A stretch of 64,000 nt of DNA from Steroidobacteraceae bacterium (GTDB lineage Bacteria; Pseudomonadota; Gammaproteobacteria; Steroidobacterales; Steroidobacteraceae), in assembly GCA_041395505.1 (NCBI GenBank), contig JAWLAG010000002.1:625001-689000 (forward strand). The letters run 5' to 3'. The notes beneath the pieces were generated by a model, which worked only from the letters and a program-made list of their open reading frames with translations, was not told the origin of the DNA and did no database searches. The position numbers and the translations under genes are program-made. How positions within the stretch are numbered: position 1 is the first letter of the stretch; each line of letters opens with the position of its first letter. This document shows positions 8,938 to 16,287 of this stretch, in pieces.

Positions 8938-9165
8938 ATGCGAGCCATTTCGAGCTTGATTGCGGTTTCAGCCTTGGCCGTGAGCAGCGCGTTCGCCGCC
9001 GGCCAGGCGGCCGCCCCGGCGCCAGCCGCCAATGCCGGGACCCAGGCCAAGAATGAAAAATTCGAAGCCTGCCGCAAGGAGGCGGATGCCAAACACCTGA
9101 CCGGCAAGGCGCGCGATGAGTACATCGTCAAATGCCAGACCGGCAAGGACAAGGCCGCCAAGTAG
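8938..9165 (+). CDS. Small exported PsiF-repeat protein
   Basis: A 75-residue precursor: signal peptide (MRAISSLIAVSALAVSSAFAA), an Ala/Pro-rich spacer, then one PsiF-type repeat CRKEADAKHLTGKARDEYI followed by VKCQ, with paired cysteines. PsiF is a periplasmic phosphate-starvation-induced protein of unknown function in E. coli. AAAGGAGC at 8922 places ATG 8938 at good spacing; a GTG six bases earlier is less well placed. It is the first of three small exported-protein genes in a row. No PHO box is evident by eye upstream. Confidence 0.82.
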   Translation: MRAISSLIAVSALAVSSAFAAGQAAAPAPAANAGTQAKNEKFEACRKEADAKHLTGKARDEYIVKCQTGKDKAAK

Positions 9166-9179
9166 CAACCGCAGCGACT

Positions 9180-9207
9180 CCGGCTGGCATCGCCTGACGC
9201 CAGCCGG
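9180..9207 (+). other. Strong GC stem-loop between two small genes
   Basis: CCGGCTGGC (9180-9188) and GCCAGCCGG (9199-9207) form a perfect 9-bp stem with a 10-base loop. No T-run follows, so it is not a classical intrinsic terminator. It lies between the first psiF-like gene and the next exported protein on the same strand, where it could stabilise the upstream message or act as an attenuator. Confidence 0.5.
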
Positions 9208-9234
9208 GGCACGCCGGGTATCGAGGAGCCGACC

Positions 9235-9690
9235 ATGAGAATCCGATCGTCACTGACCATGGTGGTCTTGGCAAGCCTCGCGGCCGGCCAGGCCGCATCC
9301 GCGCCACCAGACAAAGGCTACGGTTGGCAGACCTACCTCACAGTCGTACTCGAGGCAGATGGGTTCGAAGGATCCGTTTGCGAGCACCCGCCCAGCATTT
9401 CCCTCAACCCGGTCACGGTTAGGGATGGCGAACCCAGGACCCTCTACAGCCACGACGCCATCGTCGCGCAAACCCTCAAGGTGGGACGGCCCATCGAAGA
9501 TGGTCCAAAGAACTTCGAATGCTGGTTCGAGTATCACAGTCCCCTGCTCGCCCCTGGCGTGTGGAAAGTGACCGGAGAATTCGCGAGCGGCAGCAAGTCC
9601 TGCAACAAAAGTGTCGAACCGCATTCTGAAAATGTCCTTCACATCGACGAAGAGGAAGGATGCATTGCAAACCAAGGAGTCAAACCGTGA
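9235..9690 (+). CDS. Hypothetical exported protein
   Basis: A 151-residue precursor with a clear signal peptide (MRIRSSLTMVVLASLAAGQAASA). The mature part has four Cys (VCEHPP, FECWFEYH, KSCNKSV, EGCIAN), suggesting two disulfides. Its beta-rich composition with PLLAPGVWKVTGEF suggests a small beta-sandwich, but I recognise no family. It sits between two PsiF-repeat genes, and its TGA overlaps the GTG start of the next one (GTGA), so these are probably one transcript. The start ATG has GAGGAG about 6 bp upstream. Confidence 0.7.
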   Translation: MRIRSSLTMVVLASLAAGQAASAPPDKGYGWQTYLTVVLEADGFEGSVCEHPPSISLNPVTVRDGEPRTLYSHDAIVAQTLKVGRPIEDGPKNFECWFEYHSPLLAPGVWKVTGEFASGSKSCNKSVEPHSENVLHIDEEEGCIANQGVKP

Positions 9691-9947
9691 AAGCCACTAT
9701 TGTGATAGCCAATCTATTGCTGCTGGGCGCCGTCAGCGCCTATGCCGCAACACCGGCGACGGACCCGTCAGCCGGTAGCAAGCCGACCCCGGCAACGGCC
9801 ACGGCCATGCACAAATCGCGCCGCAGCTGCAGCAAGGACGCCATGAAGCAGAATCTGCACGGCCAGGCGCGAATCGATTTCATCAAGGCCTGCATGGCAC
9901 AGACAAGCTCGGAGCAAAAGGGCCCGGAACAGCAGAAGCAGGAGTAG
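9687..9947 (+). CDS. Second small exported PsiF-repeat protein
   Basis: An 86-residue precursor starting at GTG 9687 (VKATIVIANLLLLGAVSAYAA signal peptide), with AAGGAG placed correctly upstream and the start overlapping the previous stop. The mature part has a Thr/Pro/Ala spacer and one PsiF-like unit CSKDAMKQNLHGQARIDF followed by IKACM, then a Lys/Gln-rich tail. It is a paralogue of the gene at 8938, sharing the C-x(n)-L-x-G-x-A-R-x-x-(F/Y)-I-x-x-C pattern. Function unknown; it presumably acts in the periplasm. Confidence 0.75.
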   Translation: MKATIVIANLLLLGAVSAYAATPATDPSAGSKPTPATATAMHKSRRSCSKDAMKQNLHGQARIDFIKACMAQTSSEQKGPEQQKQE

Positions 9948-9955
9948 CCTTCGGC

Positions 9956-10011
9956 GCTGCGTGTTCTCCTGAGCCTCCCATTGACCGCTCAGCCGCCAGG
10001 GAACACGCAGC
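9956..10011. terminator. Long inverted repeat between convergent genes, candidate bidirectional terminator
   Basis: GCTGCGTGTTCTCCTG (9956-9971) pairs with CAGGGAACACGCAGC (9997-10011) with a single bulge, giving a 15-bp stem. An inner CTGAGC/GCTCAG pair (9969-9974 and 9987-9992) competes or stacks inside. It separates the PsiF gene (ends 9947) from the convergent histidine kinase gene, whose stop codon (9989-9991) and last codons lie inside it. There is no T-run on either strand, so Rho-independent function is uncertain. Confidence 0.45.
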
Positions 10012-11338
10012 GTACGAGCAAGCCGGGGTGGTTGTCCTCGAGCGCGAGCGTGCCGCGATGCAGCCGGACGATCGCGGCAACGACACTCAGGCCGAGTCCG
10101 CTGCCGCCGATGTCATCGTGACGATGCAGGCGCTCGAAAGGGCGCAACACGCGTTCACGTTCTCCGGGCGGTATGCCCTGGCCACGGTCGGCGACACTCA
10201 GGACGATATTGCCATTGTCAGCACGGGCGGTGATCACGATTTCGCCGCCGCCGTGTCCGTACTTGATGGCGTTCTCTATCAGGTTGGCCAACAGCTGTGC
10301 GAGCAATTGCCGGCTGCCACGCAGCGGTAGTTCGACATCGACCTCGCAGCGCAGTGTCATACCCTGCGCCTCGGCATCCGGCAGGTAGAGTTCGACCATC
10401 TCACGGCTGAGCTGGCCCAGGTCCACGGCCTCTGCAGCACTCAGTACGGCATCGCCATCGGCTCGGGCAATTTGCAGCAACGACGACAAGGTACGTTGCA
10501 CATGATCGACGTCCTTCAAGGAAGCATGAATGGCGCCAACGATTGCGCCGCCGCCCTGATCGTGCAGCAGCGCCTCCTCCAGGCGTACGCGCATGCGATA
10601 AAGTGGCGTGCGCAGGTCGTGGGCGGCGCTGTCGAAGGTGGTGCGCAGCAGCCGTGTCTGTGTCTCGATACGAACGAGCATCTGGTTGACCGCCTGGGCC
10701 AGGGCATCGAATTCGTCGTTCACACCGGCAACAGGCAGGCGTTCTGCGAAATCGCCGCTCATGATTCGCTCGCAGCTCGCGGCTGCACTGCGAACGCGGT
10801 CGCGGTTGCGCCTTGCGTACCACAGCCCGAGGGCAACCACCAGAACCGTGGTCAACAGTACCGTCCAGATCGCAGCCAGACGTTGCACTCGCAATAGCCG
10901 CAAATGCTGGGTGAGGTCGGTGCCAACGAGCAATACATTGCCATCGGCCAGGCGCACGATGCGCGCACGAACCGGATGGCGCTGCGTGCTGTTGGGTTCA
11001 AGAACAGTGAATTGCGCCCAGCCGCTGGCAACGGCCAGGTGCTTGGGCCATCCGGCGAGATTGCCCGCCTGCGGCACCAGATCGGCATCGACCAGCAGAT
11101 AGACCGCACCGGTGCGCGTCCAATCGGTACGGCGCAGGGCCAGCGAGTCCGCGAGCAGCAACGAACCGCCGGTTTCGTAGCGCTCGAGCAATCCTTCCGC
11201 CTCGGCATCGATCACCGCGCTGACATCGCGATCGAGCGCGCGTGCAGTGAGCAGATAGATCGCAGCCAGCAGCAGTGTGACCGTAATGGCCACGAGCGCG
11301 ACGTAGAACGCCACGAGGCGTCGCGCTGTCGGAATCAC
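9989..11338 (-). CDS. Two-component sensor histidine kinase
   Basis: A 449-residue membrane kinase: TM1 about 8-31, a periplasmic sensor region about 32-154 with no recognisable domain, TM2 about 155-174, a HAMP-like segment, and an H-box SAAHDLRTPL with His240. The N-box LLANLIENAIKYG, G1 DRGQGIPPGE and G2 GGSGLGLSVV complete the ATPase domain. It is an OmpR-partner type kinase. The start is GTG, three bases after the stop of its response regulator gene, so the pair is one operon. The stimulus is unknown. The 3' end lies in a long inverted repeat. Confidence 0.9.
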   Translation of the reverse strand: MIPTARRLVAFYVALVAITVTLLLAAIYLLTARALDRDVSAVIDAEAEGLLERYETGGSLLLADSLALRRTDWTRTGAVYLLVDADLVPQAGNLAGWPKHLAVASGWAQFTVLEPNSTQRHPVRARIVRLADGNVLLVGTDLTQHLRLLRVQRLAAIWTVLLTTVLVVALGLWYARRNRDRVRSAAASCERIMSGDFAERLPVAGVNDEFDALAQAVNQMLVRIETQTRLLRTTFDSAAHDLRTPLYRMRVRLEEALLHDQGGGAIVGAIHASLKDVDHVQRTLSSLLQIARADGDAVLSAAEAVDLGQLSREMVELYLPDAEAQGMTLRCEVDVELPLRGSRQLLAQLLANLIENAIKYGHGGGEIVITARADNGNIVLSVADRGQGIPPGERERVLRPFERLHRHDDIGGSGLGLSVVAAIVRLHRGTLALEDNHPGLLVRCVFPGG

Positions 11339-11341
11339 CGT

Positions 11342-12019
11342 TCAGGCCGGTGCGCGCAGCGAATAGCCCGCGCCGCGTATCGTGTGCAGAAGCGGGTGGG
11401 AGAAATTCCTGTCGATGGCGCTGCGCAGCCGGCTGATATGCACATCGATCAGGTTGGTTTGCGGATCGAAGTGCAGATCCCATACGGCCTCGAGCAGCAT
11501 GGTGCGGGTCACCACCTGATCGGCATGACGCATCAGGTATTCGAGCAGCTGGAATTCCCGCGCCGTCAACTCGATTGACCGGCCGGCGCGCGAGACGCGG
11601 CGCGTCAGCATGTCGAGCTCGAGGTCGGCGACCCGCAGCTGAGTGATGGCGCTCGGCGCCTGGCCACGTCGGAGCAGTGCCTCGACGCGCGCCAGCAACT
11701 CGGCAAATGCGAACGGCTTGGTGAGATAGTCGTCGCCGCCCGCCTTGAGCCCTTTGACACGATCGTCCACGGTGCCGAAAGCCGACAAGACAAGCACCGG
11801 GACCCGACTGCCCTGCTCGCGCAGCAAGCTGATGACTGTAAGACCATCGATATGCGGCAATTGCCGATCCGCGATGATCAAGTCGTAGTTGCCTTCGGTG
11901 GCGCGATACAGTCCTTCCCGACCATCGCCGGCAATCTCGACCTTGTACCCGCTCTCTCGCAAACCTTTCGCCAGAAAGCAGGCGGCATCGTTATCATCTT
12001 CGATCAGCAGGAGATTCAT
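11342..12019 (-). CDS. OmpR/PhoB-family response regulator
   Basis: A 225-residue regulator. The receiver domain (1-115) has the acidic pocket IEDD (7-9), phosphoacceptor Asp51 in LIIADRQLPHIDG and Lys in the KPF motif. A winged-helix DNA-binding domain (about 128-222) ends with the usual DVHISRLRSAID and TIRGAGYSL landmarks. It controls transcription once phosphorylated by the adjacent kinase. The start ATG at 12019 is only 22 bp from the start of the divergent deacetylase gene at 12042, so each promoter must lie within or very near the other gene. Confidence 0.92.
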   Translation of the reverse strand: MNLLLIEDDNDAACFLAKGLRESGYKVEIAGDGREGLYRATEGNYDLIIADRQLPHIDGLTVISLLREQGSRVPVLVLSAFGTVDDRVKGLKAGGDDYLTKPFAFAELLARVEALLRRGQAPSAITQLRVADLELDMLTRRVSRAGRSIELTAREFQLLEYLMRHADQVVTRTMLLEAVWDLHFDPQTNLIDVHISRLRSAIDRNFSHPLLHTIRGAGYSLRAPA

Positions 12020-12041
12020 GGTGAGTCGACGCCTCTGGTCA

Positions 12042-12980
12042 ATGAAACCCAAGCGACACGGCACGTCCTGCGTTCGACATCGGCGGCGCCGATTAAGTTT
12101 CCTGGCCCTGGCCCTTTCGCTACTGGCCGCCGCCGCCCCGGCCGAGCCCATGGTCGAGCCTGGTAGCCGCGACAGCGTACTGGTCATTGCACCCCACCCT
12201 GATGACGAATCCCTGTGCTGCGCGGGCCTGCTGCAACGCGCTGCCCGCCGCGGCGCCCGCCGCGCCATCGTCTGGCTGACCAGCGGCGATGGATTCGAAC
12301 TCGATGCCATGGTCATCGAGAAGCACCTCGAGCCGGGCACGCAAGGCCTGCTGGGTCTCGCCGAGAAGCGCATGCGGGAGGCGCGCACCGCTGCCGGCTT
12401 GCTCAGCGTTCCCGATGATGCGCAGGTATTCCTCGGTTACCCGGATCGCGGACTCTCGCAGATGCTGCAGCAGAACTACGTCACGCCCTATCGCTCGCGG
12501 TACACCGCAGCGAGCCACGTGCCCTACGCGCAGGCGCTGGCACCGGGCAGTGAATACACCGGCAGGAATCTCGAGCGCGATGTACGTCAATTGCTGGACC
12601 GGCTGCAACCGACGCTCGTCCTGGCGCCGAGCCCGCTCGATCGGCACCCCGATCATCGGGCCGCTGGTGTTCTTCTGCTACGCCTGATGAACGAGCGCGA
12701 TCAACTGGACCGCCTGCGTTTCTGGGTGGTTCACGCAGGGAACGACTGGCCAATACCGCGTCGCGCAGAACCTGGTCGGGCGATGCAGGCCCCGCCGGGC
12801 ACGGGCCAGCTGCATTGGCAGTCGCTCGCACTCAGCGCTGCAGAAGTCGCGCAAAAAGAGCGCGCAATCGCCGCGCATGCGACGCAAATGAAAGTGATGG
12901 CGCCGTTCCTGCGCTCTTTCGTGCGCAACGACGAAATATTCACGGCAGATTCGGCGCTACCCTCCGCAGCGCCGCGTTAG
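12042..12980 (+). CDS. Exported PIG-L (LmbE) family deacetylase
   Basis: A 312-residue precursor. The N-terminus MKPKRHGTSCVRHRRRRLS then FLALALSLLAAAAPAEP is a signal peptide with an unusually long, very basic n-region. The PIG-L zinc motifs follow: VLVIAPHPDDESL (the PHPDDE motif) and a later HPDHRAAG. The family hydrolyses N-acetyl groups from sugar-type substrates; the substrate here is unknown. ATG 12042 is preferred over upstream GTG/ATG codons (12018, 12021), which would collide with the divergent response regulator start. It is divergent from the two-component operon. Confidence 0.82.
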   Translation: MKPKRHGTSCVRHRRRRLSFLALALSLLAAAAPAEPMVEPGSRDSVLVIAPHPDDESLCCAGLLQRAARRGARRAIVWLTSGDGFELDAMVIEKHLEPGTQGLLGLAEKRMREARTAAGLLSVPDDAQVFLGYPDRGLSQMLQQNYVTPYRSRYTAASHVPYAQALAPGSEYTGRNLERDVRQLLDRLQPTLVLAPSPLDRHPDHRAAGVLLLRLMNERDQLDRLRFWVVHAGNDWPIPRRAEPGRAMQAPPGTGQLHWQSLALSAAEVAQKERAIAAHATQMKVMAPFLRSFVRNDEIFTADSALPSAAPR

Positions 12981-12987
12981 CGCTGCG

Positions 12988-13551
12988 TCAGCTCGCGCTG
13001 CCGGCCACCACCACGAACAGCAACAGACAGCTGCGGCGCCAGCGGTTCTCCCAACTGTGCAGGTTGCCGCCCTGTATCAACAGGTCGCCCTGGCGCAAAT
13101 CGATTTCCTGGTCGTCGAGCTTCAGGAGCACGCGCCCGTCCAGCACCGCCATGTAATCGAGGGTCGCATTGCGATGCATGGGAATGTCCTTCACCGTCGT
13201 GCCGCCCGGGATCTGCGCCACGTAGAAACTGGTGCCGACGAAGCCGGGGCGGTAGGCATTGCCGGCGCTCGCGCCGGCATCCGCGCCCAACGGCAACTGC
13301 ACCGGCACTGCGGAGGACTCCCAAAGACGCGTAATGCGCGTGCCATTCAGCGTGAGCACATTGCCAGGCTCGCCATCGGCGAGCACGACGGTCCTGCCTT
13401 GCGCGTCGTAGCTCGTGACCACCCGCCGCAATCGACGCCAGTTGCTTGCGCCTGCGTCCCGGCCTGCCGCCGGCAGCGCGGCCATCATCGCGGCAATGCC
13501 TGTGGCCCCGCCCAGGAGGCGGCGGCGTGTCACGGATCGTATTGCCTTCAT
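12988..13551 (-). CDS. Exported cupin-domain protein (Tat-type signal)
   Basis: A 187-residue protein. The N-terminus has a twin-arginine-like motif TRRRLLGGATG followed by a hydrophobic stretch and an Ala-rich cleavage region. The C-terminal half is a cupin barrel: KDIPMHRNATLDYMAVLDG and LRQGDLLIQGGNLHSWENR match the two cupin motifs, with metal-ligand candidates H (PMHRN), and H (LHSW) plus an acidic residue. It ends in a hydrophobic LLLFVVVAG strand. Its start overlaps the stop of the upstream PGPGW gene (ATGA). It may be an enzyme or a ligand-binding protein. Confidence 0.75.
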   Translation of the reverse strand: MKAIRSVTRRRLLGGATGIAAMMAALPAAGRDAGASNWRRLRRVVTSYDAQGRTVVLADGEPGNVLTLNGTRITRLWESSAVPVQLPLGADAGASAGNAYRPGFVGTSFYVAQIPGGTTVKDIPMHRNATLDYMAVLDGRVLLKLDDQEIDLRQGDLLIQGGNLHSWENRWRRSCLLLFVVVAGSAS

Positions 13552-13790
13552 TGCCCCTCACCGTTGTTGCGTTTGCGAAGCACGCTGTCCGCCACCTCGC
13601 GGCTTCGTTCCTTGACGCGCTTCAACCACAGGCGCGCCCATGCGAATTCAAGGCCGAGTATGGCGAGGCCCAGTGGTATGACGATAATCGCGGGACCCGG
13701 CAGAACGATCATCGCAATGCCGATGATCAGTACGGTGAACCCGACAATCACAATGACGGTCCGCCGTGCCCACTGGTAAGTTATGCGCAT
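13548..13790 (-). CDS. PGPGW-family transmembrane protein
   Basis: An 80-residue membrane protein: MRITYQWARRTVIVIVGFTV, then GIAMIVLPGPAIIVIPLGLAILGLEFAWARLWL. The P-G-P motif between two hydrophobic helices and the W-A-R end are the PF09656 (PGPGW) signature. Function is unknown. I chose ATG 13790; a TTG seven codons upstream (13811) is possible, and neither has a clear Shine-Dalgarno sequence. The gene is translationally coupled to the cupin gene (ATGA). Confidence 0.72.
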   Translation of the reverse strand: MRITYQWARRTVIVIVGFTVLIIGIAMIVLPGPAIIVIPLGLAILGLEFAWARLWLKRVKERSREVADSVLRKRNNGEGQ

Positions 13791-13855
13791 TAAGCGCTTT
13801 AGCGCGTGCAAGGCGGTTGAATCCGGGTTGCCTGGTTGTCACAGAGGTAGGACTT

Positions 13856-14272
13856 ATGACTGAGCATTCTACGCTGGCCGGCGGCTGCGCATGTGGCGCC
13901 TTGCGTTACACCTGCGGCCTGCCGGTGCTTCCCCCGACCTTTTGCCATTGCACTTCCTGCCGTCGCAACATAGGCGCAACTGGCGTTGCCTGGTTCACCA
14001 TCGCGAGGGACAGCTTGCACTGGTCTCGCACTGCGCCCGCGATATACGCTTCGTCACCGCAGGTGCAACGTGGCTTCTGCCCGGACTGCGGCTGCAGCCT
14101 CAGTTACTGGCACGAATCCTACGGCAGGGGAAAAATCGATCTGACGATCGCCACACTCGATGACCCTGCGCGCATCGTTCCCGTCGATCACATCTGGATG
14201 AGCGACGCCCTCGAGTGGGAACAACCCGGAGACGGTCGACCACAGCACAGCCGGTTCCGCACGCCGGAGTAA
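13856..14272 (+). CDS. GFA-family (CENP-V/GFA) zinc protein
   Basis: A 138-residue protein with the GFA zinc-binding pattern: GGCACGALRY, then FCHCTSCRRN, then RGFCPDCGCSLSYW. These supply the two zinc sites of the glutathione-dependent formaldehyde-activating/CENP-V fold. Members are annotated as aldehyde- or thiol-related enzymes, but most lack experimental data. AGAGGTAGG lies about 6 bp before ATG 13856. It is a single gene with a tail-to-tail neighbour at 14274. Confidence 0.88.
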   Translation: MTEHSTLAGGCACGALRYTCGLPVLPPTFCHCTSCRRNIGATGVAWFTIARDSLHWSRTAPAIYASSPQVQRGFCPDCGCSLSYWHESYGRGKIDLTIATLDDPARIVPVDHIWMSDALEWEQPGDGRPQHSRFRTPE

Positions 14273-14273
14273 G

Positions 14274-15482
14274 TTACTCCGGGCCGGCTGACGCGCTGCG
14301 CGCAGTCAAGGCTTCGTCCAGGAGATCGGCGAGCAGCGTCTTGTAGTAATCGCCACCCGCTTGCGCACGCCCCGCCGCCACGAAACCGCGCATCTCGGCG
14401 ATGTCGACCACGACATCACAGCCGGCAAACCGGCCTTGCAGTGCATAGCGCGGGAAGCCGAACTGCCCCGCGAGTCTGCCCTGCTGCGCGGACCGGCGAA
14501 GAAGTTCGCCGGCACGACAATTGTCCTGAGGCTGCTTGTTCATTCCAAACAGCGTTATATAGCCGATCACGAACAGTGCCTGCGGGTAGTCGGCATCGGT
14601 GGCGCGTTGCCGGTAGGGGATGGCCTGGTCACCAAGCCCGCTGTAGCCGAGGACGCGACCGAGCAGGTAATTCAGGCGCGGGTTCTCAGGATCCTTTGCA
14701 ACAGCTCCTCGGCAGGCAGCCACCGCGCGCGGCAAATCGATTTCGCGTTTCTCACGACCCTCGGCCACCTTGTACGGATCGTCGGGATGGGATGCCAGGC
14801 GATCGCATTCGGTTACCTGTTGTGAATACCTGGCCGGATCGAAGGGTGTCACCGTGACCTGTGGCTGCGGACGCGAAGACTCGGCCTCGCGACCTGTCTT
14901 GCCGGCGTGCAATTGCTCCTCCAGGGCTTCGACACGGCCTGCGGACGAGGCGACGCTGATATTCGCACGAGCGAGATCGAGATAGTCCTGCAGCTGCTTT
15001 TCGCTGAGCTTCACGCCACAGGCATCGAAGCGTCCATCGAGATACCCTTTGACCAGATAATAGCCCGTCCAGGGGTGATCGAGAGCTATGGAGCGTTGCC
15101 ACAGCCCGGCGGCGCGGCAATCGTTTCGCGGCAGTTGCTTGCCGTCGTAATTGACGAAGCCGAGCACAAAGATCGCCTGGCGGTAACCGGCGCTCGCTGC
15201 CTTTTCGAGTTCGGGCAAGGCCGCATCGGTCTTGTGCTGATAGAAAAGCACGCGTCCCAGTTGATAATGCGCGCGAATGTTCGATGGATCATCGGCAATC
15301 ACACGCCGGCACGCGGCCTCGGCAACCGGCAGGTCGATGGTCTTGCTCGGTGCGCCGGCCCCGAGTTTGTCCGGATCGCTCGGGTGTGCGGCCAGACGGT
15401 CACAGTCAGTGACCGCGTCGGCGGCCGTGCTGTTCGTTGCAGCAAGCGCCAACACCAGCAGCAGCAAGAATTTCGCATTCAT
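14274..15482 (-). CDS. Exported duplicated Cys-rich TPR/Sel1-like protein
   Basis: A 402-residue precursor with a signal peptide (MNAKFLLLLVLALAATNSTAA). The mature protein is an internal duplication: unit 1 starts CDRLAAHPSDPDKLG (Cys27) and unit 2 CDRLASHPDDPYKVA (Cys226). Each unit continues with a TPR/Sel1-like helical stretch (IRAHYQLGRVLFYQ versus PRLNYLLGRVLGYS). Four cysteines recur at matching places in each unit (CDRLA, ACRR/ACRG, DCRA/NCRA, ACG/GCD), so conserved disulfides are likely. The CDRLAxHPxDP unit is found in other repeat proteins. Role unknown; probably a periplasmic binding scaffold. Confidence 0.78.
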   Translation of the reverse strand: MNAKFLLLLVLALAATNSTAADAVTDCDRLAAHPSDPDKLGAGAPSKTIDLPVAEAACRRVIADDPSNIRAHYQLGRVLFYQHKTDAALPELEKAASAGYRQAIFVLGFVNYDGKQLPRNDCRAAGLWQRSIALDHPWTGYYLVKGYLDGRFDACGVKLSEKQLQDYLDLARANISVASSAGRVEALEEQLHAGKTGREAESSRPQPQVTVTPFDPARYSQQVTECDRLASHPDDPYKVAEGREKREIDLPRAVAACRGAVAKDPENPRLNYLLGRVLGYSGLGDQAIPYRQRATDADYPQALFVIGYITLFGMNKQPQDNCRAGELLRRSAQQGRLAGQFGFPRYALQGRFAGCDVVVDIAEMRGFVAAGRAQAGGDYYKTLLADLLDEALTARSASAGPE

Positions 15483-15492
15483 GATCAGCCCC

Positions 15493-16287
15493 TCATCGGT
15501 CAACAGGAAAATACTCCGAGAGCAGTGCCGCCATGCGCGGCACATCGCGCAGGAATAGATCAATACCACAATCCGGCAAGTCGACGAAGGTCGACCCCGG
15601 CGGCAGACTCCCGCGGGCGCGCAGCGAAACATCGTAGAGATCATCACGTGGCACGAAGGCGACGATGGGACGCCGCAGGCGCAGCAGGCACTCGGCCAAG
15701 TCGAAGCGGAACACGGCCTGGTAGGCCTGGCCCGGGAACGGCGCATTCAGATAGTCCACTGTTCGCTCCTGCACATCGGCAAGATCGTAGGGCGGCGTTC
15801 GATACTGGAAGCGATTGGCCCAGATCTCCTGCAGATGGCTGCCGTCCTGGCGCGGCACGATGCGCTGTTCGCCGAAGCTTTGCAGGTTGGCAGTGCGCTC
15901 CGCAGCCGTGAACAACGGAATCGCAACAATACCAAGCTTGCGCACGCGCGCCGCAGCCGACACCCCGATCTGCACGGCTTCGATTGCACCGGTATGCATA
16001 CCGAGCACGTCGAGCTGGCCGGTTGCGCCCAGGGCCGAGACCGCCTGCAAAGTCGCCTGCGCATACTGCTCGAGGGTGAGTTCGCGCGCAGGCCTGTCGG
16101 AATATCCGTAGCCCAGGCGATCGGGCGCGATGCTCGGCCGTTCGAGCGCATCCTGGAGGTGGCGCCACATCCGGCTCGAGCGCGGCGACATGTGCAGGAG
16201 CAGCAACGGCTGCTGCCGTACGTCGCCGCGGCAACGCAGATGCATCTGGCCGAAGTCGGTCGTCACCAGGTGGCGAATTTCCTTCAT
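15493..16287 (-). CDS. Alpha/beta-hydrolase-fold protein with GMHTG elbow
   Basis: A 264-residue single-domain alpha/beta-hydrolase fold: LLLHMSPRSSRMW (oxyanion region), APDRLGYGYSD, then the nucleophile elbow LDVLGMHTGAIE with His98 in place of Ser. The cap carries DGSHLQEIW (148-156), shared with the proteins at 3055 and 23070. An acid is present (PRDDLYD), but the usual catalytic His is missing; the matching loop reads LPDCGIDLF. Function unknown. ATG 16287 overlaps the stop of the upstream canonical hydrolase gene (ATGA), so the two are cotranslated. Confidence 0.82.
   Translation of the reverse strand: MKEIRHLVTTDFGQMHLRCRGDVRQQPLLLLHMSPRSSRMWRHLQDALERPSIAPDRLGYGYSDRPARELTLEQYAQATLQAVSALGATGQLDVLGMHTGAIEAVQIGVSAAARVRKLGIVAIPLFTAAERTANLQSFGEQRIVPRQDGSHLQEIWANRFQYRTPPYDLADVQERTVDYLNAPFPGQAYQAVFRFDLAECLLRLRRPIVAFVPRDDLYDVSLRARGSLPPGSTFVDLPDCGIDLFLRDVPRMAALLSEYFPVDR

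Noticed and set aside
13788..13811. TTG 13811 as the start of the PGPGW gene.
   Set aside because: Neither start has a clear ribosome site; ATG 13790 fits the family length better, but this is not certain.
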